From NCBI RefSeq assembly GCF_005405405.1, contig NZ_BJDZ01000032.1, forward strand, positions 1-33,764: DNA of 33,764 nt. The letters run 5' to 3'. Below, in pieces: positions 21,191 to 28,764 of the stretch; the first letter of the stretch is position 1, and each line of letters begins with the position of its first letter. The position numbers and the translations under genes are program-made. The notes beneath the pieces are model-generated. The model did not search any database, was not told the DNA's origin, and was given only the letters and a program-made list of their open reading frames with translations. Source of the DNA: Lactiplantibacillus plajomi (GTDB taxonomy: Bacteria; Bacillota; Bacilli; Lactobacillales; Lactobacillaceae).

Positions 21191-23590
21191 ATGGTCACTA
21201 AAATCGGAATTCGCCAACTAGTCGAGTTCGTCTTGCGCCAGGGCGATTTGAACGAAACTAAAAATAGCCAAAATACGGCCCTCGTCGGTGCTAAAATTCA
21301 CCGGCGGCTGCAAAGCAGTCGTAGTGATGATTACCAAGGCGAAGTTTACCTAAAGACGACCGTCACCATGAACGGGCAGGACTACCTGATTGCGGGGCGC
21401 GCGGACGGGGTTCAGCTGACCAACGATGGGGTCATCATCGAGGAAATCAAGACCTCTGACCAGGCGTTTGAAGACCTGACGGAGAACACCCAAACCTTGT
21501 ACTGGGGACAGGTCCAGGTATACGGCTACCTTCTATTAAAGCAACACCCGGAGTTGGACGCGGTCACCCTCCAATTAACTTACTTCCAGGTTGCAACTGA
21601 AAAAATCACCAAAACGCAGCGGACACTGACCCGCGCCGAACTCACCACTTTCTTCACGCAGTTGATTCAAGAATACGAGTACTGGCTAACGCTGCGGGCG
21701 GACTTACGGCAACGGCGGAACGCTTCCATTAGTGACCTGGACTTCCCGTTTCCAGCGTTTCGCCCTGGCCAGCGGGAACTAGCGGCTGCGGTTTATAAAA
21801 CGATTTACGCTCACAAGCGGCTCTTTGCGGAAGCACCGACCGGCACCGGCAAGACGATTTCAACCTTATTTCCCGCCATTAAGGCGATGGGCGAAGACCT
21901 GATTGAACGCATATTTTACTTAACCGCTAAGCAGAGTACCCGCCGCGTTGCCGAGGAAGCCGTCGCCCTGATGAGCAGCCACGGCTTAGTTATTAAGAGC
22001 ATTACGTTGACCGCCAAGGACCAGATTCGCTTTCCGGAAGAACGCGACGTCCTCCCCGAGGATAACCCGTACATGATCGGCTATTACGACCGCTTAAAAC
22101 CGGCGTTAAAGGATTTACTGACCCACGAAAACCAACTGACCCGGACGGTGATCGAAACGTACGCCAAAAAACACACGGTCGACCCGTTCGAATTTTCGCT
22201 GGACGCGTCGCTTTTTTGCGACGTCGTGATTTGCGACTATAACTACCTCTTTGATCCGCTGGTCTACCTCCAGCGTTTCTTTAGTGAAAGTGACGACGAT
22301 AACTTTTTCTTAATTGACGAAGCCCACAACTTAGTCAGCCGGGCCCGTGACATGTACTCCGCTACCGTCAGCGACCAGCCGATTGCACAGCTGATCAAGT
22401 TAGCGCAACCCGATAAAAGTCAGCCCAGTGACGACCTTCAGCGGGAGTTAAAAAAGGTGCGCCGGAGCTTCACCCGGTTAGCACAAGCGCTAATGGACAA
22501 CGACCTGCCCGCCCAAGTCAGCCCGGAACCCCCGGAAACGCTGTTGCGGACGCTTCGCAAATTCAACGAGTTCGTCACGGATTGGATGGGTGAACAAAAA
22601 CCCTCGCCGTTACTCGACGCCGTCCGTGACTACTTTTTTGATTGCCTGACGTTCGTCAAAATCGGTGATTTATATAATGGTAGTTATCAGACCCGCACCG
22701 TCTTGGACGGTCACCACGTCACGGTCAAACAGCTTTGTTTGGATCCCAGCGACTTTCTCGACGGTTCGTTACAACTGGGGGCCGGGGCGGTACTCTTTTC
22801 CGCGACCTTATCACCAATGGCTTATTATCGCCGGGTGCTGGGCGGGACCGCTGAAAGCTTGGCGTACCAACTACCCTCACCGTTTCCACCCAAGCACCAA
22901 GCAATCCTCGTGACCCAGTACGTGCAGACAACTTACCGCGAACGCGACCGCAACGTTGAACGGATCATTGCCAGCTTAAAGGCGTTGATTAGTGCTCGGA
23001 CCGGCAACTACTTGGTATTTTTCCCGTCCTACGGTTACTTAACGCAAATCAAGGCGGCCTTTGAACTCGCCTATCCTGAAATCACCACCACGGCACAGGA
23101 AGCCACGATGGACGCGGCCAGCCGCCAAGCCTTTCTTGACCAGTTTCAACCCGCACCGGCAAAAACGTTACTCGGTTTTTGCGTACTCGGCGGCATTTTC
23201 TCCGAAGGTATCGACTTGCGGGGTAGCCGGTTGATTGGTGTCGCCATCGTCAGCGTTGGGTTGCCCGGATTGAATCCCGAAACGAACCTGATTCGCGACT
23301 ATTACGACCATCAAAACGGTCAGGGGTTCGCTTACGCGTACCAGCTGCCCGGCATGAATAACGTCTTACAAGCCGCTGGGCGTTTGATTCGCAGCCGTCA
23401 CGACACCGGCATTATTTTGTTACTTGACCAGCGTTTTGCCAGCCGCCGTTACGTCGACCTATTCCCCGAACACTGGCAGTATTACCAGACGATTCGCTCA
23501 CTACCGCAACTTAGCGCCACCATTACCAATTTTTGGCAACAAGTGAAAGGAGCCCCGACCGATGAAAACGAAACTCACCCTTCAGCTTGA
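21191..23590 (+). CDS. PD-(D/E)XK nuclease / XPD-DinG type helicase fusion
   Basis: 799 residues. The N-terminal part is a Cas4-like PD-(D/E)XK nuclease: His37, Asp72 in GRADG, Glu85-Ile-Lys87 in EEIKTS, and QVQVYGY around 107-113. The helicase follows (from about 187, FPAFRPGQRELA): Walker A APTGTGKT (215-222), DEAH box (376-379), FSATLSPM, and motif VI in QAAGRLIRS. The helicase class is 5'-3' superfamily 2 like XPD/DinG. Cysteines expected for the Fe-S cluster between Walker A and DEAH are replaced at 280, 287, 292 and 331 (R, V, N, D) when set against the family pattern I remember. First gene of a tightly overlapping operon. Probable role: DNA repair or defence. Confidence 0.85.
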   Translation: MVTKIGIRQLVEFVLRQGDLNETKNSQNTALVGAKIHRRLQSSRSDDYQGEVYLKTTVTMNGQDYLIAGRADGVQLTNDGVIIEEIKTSDQAFEDLTENTQTLYWGQVQVYGYLLLKQHPELDAVTLQLTYFQVATEKITKTQRTLTRAELTTFFTQLIQEYEYWLTLRADLRQRRNASISDLDFPFPAFRPGQRELAAAVYKTIYAHKRLFAEAPTGTGKTISTLFPAIKAMGEDLIERIFYLTAKQSTRRVAEEAVALMSSHGLVIKSITLTAKDQIRFPEERDVLPEDNPYMIGYYDRLKPALKDLLTHENQLTRTVIETYAKKHTVDPFEFSLDASLFCDVVICDYNYLFDPLVYLQRFFSESDDDNFFLIDEAHNLVSRARDMYSATVSDQPIAQLIKLAQPDKSQPSDDLQRELKKVRRSFTRLAQALMDNDLPAQVSPEPPETLLRTLRKFNEFVTDWMGEQKPSPLLDAVRDYFFDCLTFVKIGDLYNGSYQTRTVLDGHHVTVKQLCLDPSDFLDGSLQLGAGAVLFSATLSPMAYYRRVLGGTAESLAYQLPSPFPPKHQAILVTQYVQTTYRERDRNVERIIASLKALISARTGNYLVFFPSYGYLTQIKAAFELAYPEITTTAQEATMDAASRQAFLDQFQPAPAKTLLGFCVLGGIFSEGIDLRGSRLIGVAIVSVGLPGLNPETNLIRDYYDHQNGQGFAYAYQLPGMNNVLQAAGRLIRSRHDTGIILLLDQRFASRRYVDLFPEHWQYYQTIRSLPQLSATITNFWQQVKGAPTDENETHPSA

Positions 23591-24278
23591 AAGCACCCTC
23601 TACCAGTACTGCCTTGAACAGGGGGCCTACGTGGTCGAAGAAGTCAACATGCCAGATGACCAGGGCATCGTGGACACGCTGAGTTACCAGCAACTCGCTG
23701 ATGGCCAAATCGAATGGCGCTGTTACGAGTTAAAAGTTACCAAGGCGGATTTCCATTCTAAGGCTAAGTTATCCTTCATTGGTCACTATAACTACTTCGT
23801 TTTACCGCAGTCCCTTTACGAACAAGTTCAAGCTGAGATTCCCACCCACGTTGGTGTCCTGATCTACCGGGCCTTTGACCAGCAGGCGGTCGACCTGGCC
23901 CCGCAACCACCGCGCGCACCGGGCTTCTTAACGGTTGCTAAGAAGGCCCAGCGGCAGGACTTACAAGTTGCCGAAGGTCCCCTGACCAGTCACTTTATCG
24001 GCTCACTTTTCCGGGAAGTCGATAAGGCCAAGCGGGTGCAAAAGGGTCTACAATTATACTCCGACGACCAGCTCTACAAGGAGCTGCGCAAACGCGCGCG
24101 GCGCGGCTACGACGTTTACGATCCGGAAGCGAACTTATACGACCGTTTCATTGATGAGACCCAGACGGACGCGGTGACCGCGTTACAAACGGAATTGGAT
24201 GCCCGCAACGCCGAGTACCAAGCGCTCAAGCTTAAATACGATGCGCTGCAAGCGCCCAACCTGGGGGACCAACTATGA
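23562..24278 (+). CDS. MmcB-like PD-(D/E)XK nuclease-fold protein
   Basis: 238 residues. The N-terminal half resembles MmcB-type restriction-endonuclease folds: an acidic residue in GIVDTL (Asp38), then CYELKVTKADF with Glu56-Leu-Lys58, and HYNYFVLPQSLYEQVQAEIPTHVGVLIY, where family members have the Y/F-x-x-P and G-x-L-I segments. The C-terminal part (about 150-238) is charged and probably helical, ending in a coiled-coil-like stretch. The start lies 29 nt inside the helicase gene, 6-10 nt after AAAGGAG; its own end overlaps the next start by 4 nt. Likely nuclease acting with the helicase; not proven. Confidence 0.65.
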   Translation: MKTKLTLQLESTLYQYCLEQGAYVVEEVNMPDDQGIVDTLSYQQLADGQIEWRCYELKVTKADFHSKAKLSFIGHYNYFVLPQSLYEQVQAEIPTHVGVLIYRAFDQQAVDLAPQPPRAPGFLTVAKKAQRQDLQVAEGPLTSHFIGSLFREVDKAKRVQKGLQLYSDDQLYKELRKRARRGYDVYDPEANLYDRFIDETQTDAVTALQTELDARNAEYQALKLKYDALQAPNLGDQL

Positions 24279-25186
24279 CGACCTATTACCCCTACCTGCG
24301 CGGGCGAATGTACGACCTGTTGGCACTGAAAGCATTATGTGAACAAGGGCAACTCGGCGCCCACGTGATTCCGATCATCGAACCGGTTCGCGATTCTAAG
24401 GAACTACAACGGACCGTCCAAGCTTTTATTAAGGCCCAGCAACCATTCAGCCTCATCGCTAACCCGCAAGTTAGTGTCTACGGCCTGAATCCAACCAAGT
24501 TACACCCGCTTCCCGACTTGCGGGACTTGCCGTTTTTCCATCCGGCCGCGATCCTAGCCGCCGATTTTAGCCGCGACTTCGTAACGGCGTCCGCAGGTCA
24601 GCGATCACTACTGATTGCACGAAACTACCGGTTGCTGAACGCTTACCGCGCCGACCCGCTATTAAAGCAAACGACTTTGGTGGTTAGGGATGAAGCCCGG
24701 TTACACGCGTTGGCCGGCAATCACGGCATTCTACTGACCGATAGTCTGACCACCCCCGACCACGTCGCCGACTACGCACAGTTAGCTGACGAATTTTTTG
24801 CCCCAGCGTATTGGCACCGACCACCCGTTGGTTTTGACGGCTTCGGCGACTACTCACTGATTGGTCACCGTTACTTTGATAAGGGCATGCCGTCACGGGC
24901 CATCGCCCTGCACGTCATTTACGTCACGGCTAACGGACAATTACGCATCCACCACTTTGTTTCAACTAGTAACGCTAGCATGCACGGCCAAAAGCAGAAG
25001 TTCTTCGAAGCGTTGACGCAGCTCATCGCTTGGGCGCCGGAGCACTTAACCGGACTCAACCGGACCCCGGCCCTAGAGCAACTCCTCGCCTACGCGCAGG
25101 CGTCGCGCTTCCCTGGACTTGGTATCGTTAAAAAGCTATCATTAATGCATCACTTACAACTCATGCACCGTCTGCTGGCACTTTAA
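24275..25186 (+). CDS. Sce7725-like / beta-protein-like protein
   Basis: 303 residues. The start MTTYYPYLRGRMYDLLALKAL and the following VIPIIEPVRDSKELQRTV, then SLIANPQVS, are the pattern I associate with the Sce7725 family, a poorly characterised group that occurs with other nuclease-like proteins. No catalytic motif is obvious; a TIM-barrel-like alternation of strands and helices is likely for the first 180 residues. Start overlaps the stop of the nuclease gene (ATGA), so it is the third member of a coupled operon. Function unknown. Confidence 0.6.
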   Translation: MTTYYPYLRGRMYDLLALKALCEQGQLGAHVIPIIEPVRDSKELQRTVQAFIKAQQPFSLIANPQVSVYGLNPTKLHPLPDLRDLPFFHPAAILAADFSRDFVTASAGQRSLLIARNYRLLNAYRADPLLKQTTLVVRDEARLHALAGNHGILLTDSLTTPDHVADYAQLADEFFAPAYWHRPPVGFDGFGDYSLIGHRYFDKGMPSRAIALHVIYVTANGQLRIHHFVSTSNASMHGQKQKFFEALTQLIAWAPEHLTGLNRTPALEQLLAYAQASRFPGLGIVKKLSLMHHLQLMHRLLAL

Positions 25187-25247
25187 GATCATTAAGTATA
25201 GTAAGAAATAATTTTTCAATCGTCAGCCACACGACGGCTTGCAAACG

Positions 25248-25288
25248 AAAGGAAGCGTGCCGGTTGCAGTTAAACCGGCAATCAAACT
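25248..25288 (+). promoter_or_regulatory. Ribosome binding site separated from its start codon by a hairpin
   Basis: AAAGGAAG (25248-25255) lies 33 nt before the ATG at 25289. Between them TGCCGGTT / AACCGGCA (25258-25280) folds into an 8-bp hairpin. If the hairpin is skipped, the spacing becomes about 10 nt. No in-frame start lies closer to the site, because a TAA follows. Confidence 0.55.
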
Positions 25289-25663
25289 ATGGCAAAACAC
25301 GACTCCGCTTGGAAACAAATGTTTAACTTTTACCGCGACGAATACCACGAGCAACGCGCGCCAATGATTTACGGTGACGTGTGGCTAAAGACGAAGTCCC
25401 GGCAACGGCTGATTCTCGGGCTGACCACAGCCACCACCACGCCACTATCAACGGTCAGCGCACTAACACTCCCGCAAATCGGTCAACACGTCGCTGCCGG
25501 CGACGTCTTAACGACCGTCAGTGACGCTTCGGGTGAGCACCCGATCACCACCCCGTTCGGCGGGACCGTGTTAAAAACTAATGTAGATTTATTAAGTCAA
25601 CCGACCCAACTAGCCACTAATCAACAAAAAGAAAACTGGCTAGTCTGGTTGCGGGCTGATTAA
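25289..25663 (+). CDS. GcvH-like (lipoyl-domain) protein without the modification lysine
   Basis: 124 residues. The middle and end (DVWLKTKSRQRLILGLTT, LPQIGQHVAAGDVLTTVSDASGEHPITTPFGGTVLKTN) follow the glycine cleavage H-protein pattern: a hammerhead beta fold with G-x-x-V-x-x-G-D. At the place where H proteins have the lipoylated lysine (ESVKA), the sequence shows SDASG, so lipoylation there seems impossible. No other glycine cleavage gene is near. It follows the helicase operon after 102 nt, behind an unusual ribosome site. Possibly a protein-protein adaptor. Family assignment is moderate. Confidence 0.55.
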   Translation: MAKHDSAWKQMFNFYRDEYHEQRAPMIYGDVWLKTKSRQRLILGLTTATTTPLSTVSALTLPQIGQHVAAGDVLTTVSDASGEHPITTPFGGTVLKTNVDLLSQPTQLATNQQKENWLVWLRAD

Positions 25664-25758
25664 GTGCCGTTACTTTTAGTAAGTTGGAATTAATGGTGTG
25701 AAGCGTTTTCACGTTGTTAACGCATCCGCTTCTAACCGGCTCCCCTAAACTAACTAGT

Positions 25759-25800
25759 CCGCGAAATCGTGATTAACCCGCGATTTTGCGGGCTTTTTTC
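25759..25800 (+). terminator. Terminator
   Basis: CCGCGAAATCG / CGATTTTGCGG followed by GCTTTTTTC. Confidence 0.8.
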
Positions 25801-25899
25801 TTTAAATTAGTTTAGTCATCTACACTATTAACCGTTCAACACACGCGTTTAAATTGCGCCCAGGTTCAAAATCCAACACCCCTCAAACTACTGAGTTAT

Positions 25900-25934
25900 A
25901 TTACAAAAGATTACAAAAAGCCACTTTTATTACA
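25900..25934. promoter_or_regulatory. Triple ATTACA boxes upstream of the Apf-like gene
   Basis: ATTACA at 25900, 25910 and 25929, i.e. starts 10 and 19 nt apart. On the other strand these read TGTAAT. The third box starts exactly 59 nt before the -10 at 25988. The same spacing occurs at 26884-26918. It recalls WalR boxes (TGTWAH-N5-TGTWAH), but the spacing is one base shorter. Confidence 0.7.
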
Positions 25935-25987
25935 GCTTTAGACCAAAATCGTAAAGTAACTGCTATTTTCTTGTCACACTCACCGTT

Positions 25988-25993
25988 TATACT
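25988..25993 (+). promoter_or_regulatory. -10 box of the Apf-like gene
   Basis: TATACT; the -35 (TTTTCT at 16-nt spacing) is poor, as in activator-dependent promoters. Confidence 0.55.
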
Positions 25994-26070
25994 GTTGTCT
26001 AGTAAATTAGCTTGGAAGTCATTCGGGGCCAAGCCAAATTCGGACTAATAAATAGGAGTGTACATCAAGT

Positions 26071-26673
26071 ATGAAAATCAAAAACGCTTTATTATCTACC
26101 GCTGCCGCTACTGCTAGTCTCTTTGCCATTGGCGCCACTGCCCAAGCTGCAAGCGTAACGGTTAAGGCCGGCGACACCGTTTCAGAACTCGCCGAAACTC
26201 ACAACACCACCATTTCTGCCATCGAAAAGGCTAACAACTTAAAAGACGTTAACTTGATCTTCGTTGGTCAAGAATTGGAACTTGATGGGAACGTTGCTTC
26301 AACGACGACCGCAACGAACACGACTACGACCACTCAATCTAACCAAGCAAGCACCACGACGCAAACGCAACAACAAGCACCCGCACAACACGCAACGGTT
26401 GCACCTCAACGTCAAACGAGCCAAGCAACCACTAACTACAATGCAAGTGGTTCAGAAGGCGCTGCTAAAGCTTGGATCGCCGGTAAAGAATCTGGTGGTT
26501 CATACAGCGCTCGCAACGGTCAATACATCGGTAAGTACCAATTAAGTGCCTCATACTTAAATGGTGACTACTCCGCTGCTAACCAGGAACGGGTTGCGAA
26601 CAGCTACGTTTCTTCCCGTTACGGTTCTTGGTCAAACGCCAAGGCACACTGGCTTTCAAACGGCTGGTACTAA
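26071..26673 (+). CDS. LysM wall protein with Apf-type C-terminal domain
   Basis: 200 residues, secreted. Signal peptide (1-27, ending AQAA), one LysM domain (about 28-73, VTVKAGDTVSELAETHNTTISAIEKANNL) that binds peptidoglycan, a Thr/Gln-rich linker (about 78-125), and a C-terminal domain (about 128-200, AAKAWIAGKESGGSYSARNGQYIGKYQLS to SNGWY) like that of aggregation-promoting factors. The GKESGG region resembles the catalytic-Glu segment of lysozyme-like muramidases (Glu140). Likely cell-wall remodelling or surface protein. AGGAG lies 12 nt before the ATG, a little far. It has the same promoter layout as the next gene. Confidence 0.85.
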   Translation: MKIKNALLSTAAATASLFAIGATAQAASVTVKAGDTVSELAETHNTTISAIEKANNLKDVNLIFVGQELELDGNVASTTTATNTTTTTQSNQASTTTQTQQQAPAQHATVAPQRQTSQATTNYNASGSEGAAKAWIAGKESGGSYSARNGQYIGKYQLSASYLNGDYSAANQERVANSYVSSRYGSWSNAKAHWLSNGWY

Positions 26674-26694
26674 AAACGACTAAATAATTATCCG

Positions 26695-26726
26695 AACAAG
26701 CTGGTTGCGACCAGCTTGTTTTTTTA
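26695..26726 (+). terminator. Terminator of the Apf-like gene
   Basis: AACAAGCTGGT / ACCAGCTTGTT followed by TTTTTT. Confidence 0.88.
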
Positions 26727-26883
26727 TGGTTCGGCAACCCTGACCCGTAGAAATAATCAAGCCCCATTTTCATAGTACTTAACCATTTCATCAGGTTAGC
26801 ATCGCCCTTTTTTTGACAACCCGCTTAAACATAAGCTTTTTATGAAAACCGGATTGTTCACTTTCATGAAACCAGAGCGGAAT
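26727..26883. other. Spacer between the two LysM genes
   Basis: Only the end of the preceding terminator and a possible CCCGCTTAAAC-rich stretch; no gene or structure worth naming. The regulatory boxes start at 26884. Confidence 0.4.
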
Positions 26884-26918
26884 ATTACAATTCATTACAA
26901 AAACCGCCTTTTATTACA
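26884..26918. promoter_or_regulatory. Triple ATTACA boxes upstream of the second LysM gene
   Basis: ATTACA at 26884, 26894 and 26913 (starts 10 and 19 nt apart), third box 59 nt before the -10 at 26972. This equals the arrangement at 25900-25934 to the base. Confidence 0.7.
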
Positions 26919-26950
26919 ACACCCCCCTAAAAACGTAATGTTCTGATTAT

Positions 26951-26977
26951 TTGCATGCAATACTGGCTGGTTATACT
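26951..26977 (+). promoter_or_regulatory. Promoter of the second LysM gene
   Basis: TTTGCA-like -35 (about 26950-26955), 16-nt spacer, TATACT (26972-26977). Confidence 0.5.
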
Positions 26978-27071
26978 AGTCACTGTTGATTGGTTGAACG
27001 CGAAGTTGACCAATTAAAGTTGTTAGAAACCGTATATCGAATCGTAAATTATAGGAGAGTGTCTTTACATT

Positions 27072-27842
27072 ATGAAAATTAAAAATCTCGTTTTATCCTC
27101 AACCGCTGCTTTAGCTTTATTCGCCCTTTCAACGACTGTCGCTAACGCCGACACCGTTACCGTTAAAGCCGGCGACACCGTTTCAGAAATTGCCGAAGCC
27201 CACAACACGACCGTTTCAGCAATCGAAAAAGCTAATAAGTTAGCTAACGTTAACTTGATCTTCGTTGGCGATAAGCTTGAAGTAAACGGCACTTCAACGA
27301 CGACTGCCACTAGCGCAGCCCCACAATCAGCCGCTGCTAGCCAAGCTACCAGCACGGCCAGTGCCAGCGTAACTAGTGCGTCAAGTGCCGCACCTAAGTC
27401 AGTTGCTAGCCAAGCTTCTTCATCAGTTGCCAGCCAAGCATCATCAAGCGTTGCGTCATCTGCAAGCACCAGCCAAGCAACTTCATCAGCTAGCCACAGC
27501 ACTTCCGCAGCTTCTACTGCAACTTCAACTAGTTCAGCTGCTTCAAGTTCCGCTTCATCAGCTAGCTCCAGTGCTTCAACTAGCTCAACGTCAAGCTACA
27601 CTGGTAGCAACTTACGGAGCTACGTCTTGAGCCAAATGCAATCACGGACCGGCGTTTCAGCTTCAACTTGGAACACCATTATCACCCGTGAATCTGGCTG
27701 GAACACGACTGTCAAGAACAGTACTAGTGGTGCCTACGGTTTATTCCAAAACATGCACATTAGCTCTGGTTCCGTTGAAGCACAGGTTGACGCCGCCGTT
27801 GCACTTTACAACGCACAAGGCATGCAAGCTTGGGCCCTTTAA
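27072..27842 (+). CDS. LysM protein with Ser/Ala-rich linker and lytic transglycosylase-like domain
   Basis: 256 residues, secreted. Signal peptide (1-26, ending ANA), LysM (about 28-73, nearly identical to the Apf-like neighbour), a 100-residue Ser/Ala/Thr linker (about 75-176, with repeats such as SSSVASQA), and a C-terminal SLT-like domain (about 180-256) with ITRESGW (Glu207, likely catalytic) and SGAYGLFQ. It probably cuts glycan strands during wall growth. AGGAG is 14 nt before the ATG. Same regulation as its neighbour is suggested by the ATTACA boxes. Confidence 0.87.
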   Translation: MKIKNLVLSSTAALALFALSTTVANADTVTVKAGDTVSEIAEAHNTTVSAIEKANKLANVNLIFVGDKLEVNGTSTTTATSAAPQSAAASQATSTASASVTSASSAAPKSVASQASSSVASQASSSVASSASTSQATSSASHSTSAASTATSTSSAASSSASSASSSASTSSTSSYTGSNLRSYVLSQMQSRTGVSASTWNTIITRESGWNTTVKNSTSGAYGLFQNMHISSGSVEAQVDAAVALYNAQGMQAWAL

Positions 27843-27860
27843 TTAAAAGATAACTAAACT

Positions 27861-27902
27861 GAAAACCCGTTGTGAGACGAACTCACAACGGGTTTTCTTT
27901 TT
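27861..27902 (+). terminator. Terminator of the second LysM gene
   Basis: GAAAACCCGTTGTGAG / CTCACAACGGGTTTTC, perfect 16-bp stem, loop of 5 and then TTTTT. Confidence 0.92.
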
Positions 27903-27949
27903 GCCAACAACTGGGGTATGCTAAGCTTATAGCGAAAGGAAGTGGATCC

Positions 27950-28693
27950 ATGCGTGAACTCCGTTTAATCACGGCCTTCTGGTTAATGATGGTCGGTTGC
28001 CTAATTTTAATTAGTCTACTTTTTAAGTTACCTGGATTAGCTTTGAATTCGACAGTCGCTACCGGTTTCGAAGAACTGTTATTGCTGATTCTGGTTCTGA
28101 CCTTAAATGACCGCTACATCCACCAACCCTTACACTTGCGTTCGGCACTCAGTTGGCCGCAACAGGCCCAAATCGTTGGTCCAACGTTACTCGTGGTCGC
28201 CATCATCACCATAACCAGCTTGATTGCAACGACCCAACTGACTAGCGCCCTCACCAACTTAATGGTCGCACTACTGATCAGCCTGTTTGAGGAAGTCCTA
28301 TTCCGGGGCATTTTATTCAAACGCAGCCTAAAAATTTTCGGTGTCACCCCAAGCAGGCTAGGACGGGCAGTATGCCTCAGTAGTTTGTACTTTAGCCTGA
28401 CCCACCTCGTGAATTTAAGCCACCAAAGTATTCCGTTGACCTTACTGCAACTCGGATTCACCTTCGCCCTAGGACTCTTACTGGCCGGGATTTATCAAGC
28501 AACCGGGACACTGATTTGGCCGATTGTCATTCATGCGGCCAACGACTTTTTCAGTTTTAGCCAACCCACGATTAACCTACCGCTGATTCATACGACCGCC
28601 AGTTTTCAGGTCCTAGAGATTATCATTATTTTAGCGTTGGCCGGGTTAGTTTTCCGACCACTAGTTGCGCCCAACAACCCGCCATCGCAATAG
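27950..28693 (+). CDS. CPBP family intramembrane metalloprotease homologue (second)
   Basis: 247 residues, about seven hydrophobic segments. CPBP motifs: SLFEEVLFRGILFK (EExxxR), SLYFSLTHLVN (His), VIHAANDFFSF (His/Asp). It differs clearly from the protein at 16016 and is not a recent duplicate. AAAGGAAG lies 6-8 nt before the ATG at 27950; an upstream ATG at 27872 is inside the preceding terminator and not credible. Biological target unknown. Confidence 0.85.
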   Translation: MRELRLITAFWLMMVGCLILISLLFKLPGLALNSTVATGFEELLLLILVLTLNDRYIHQPLHLRSALSWPQQAQIVGPTLLVVAIITITSLIATTQLTSALTNLMVALLISLFEEVLFRGILFKRSLKIFGVTPSRLGRAVCLSSLYFSLTHLVNLSHQSIPLTLLQLGFTFALGLLLAGIYQATGTLIWPIVIHAANDFFSFSQPTINLPLIHTTASFQVLEIIIILALAGLVFRPLVAPNNPPSQ

Positions 28694-28715
28694 GCTCAGA
28701 CAATTTAATTATCCC

Positions 28716-28749
28716 AAACAGGCGACTAGCTCACGCTAGTCGCCTGTTT
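28716..28749. terminator. Bidirectional terminator between CPBP gene and xpk
   Basis: AAACAGGCGACTAGC / GCTAGTCGCCTGTTT, perfect 15-bp stem with a TCAC loop. It stands between two convergent genes. Confidence 0.88.
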
Positions 28750-28764
28750 ACTAATCACAGCTAC

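Noticed and set aside
25691-25716. cre box after the GcvH-like gene (GTGAAGCGTTTTCAC)
   Set aside because: The spacing of TG and CG is off by one from consensus, and it lies between a stop codon and a terminator.
27065-27502. Minus-strand 145-residue open frame inside the second LysM gene
   Set aside because: Antisense shadow of a Ser/Ala-rich linker; low-complexity composition, no ribosome site.
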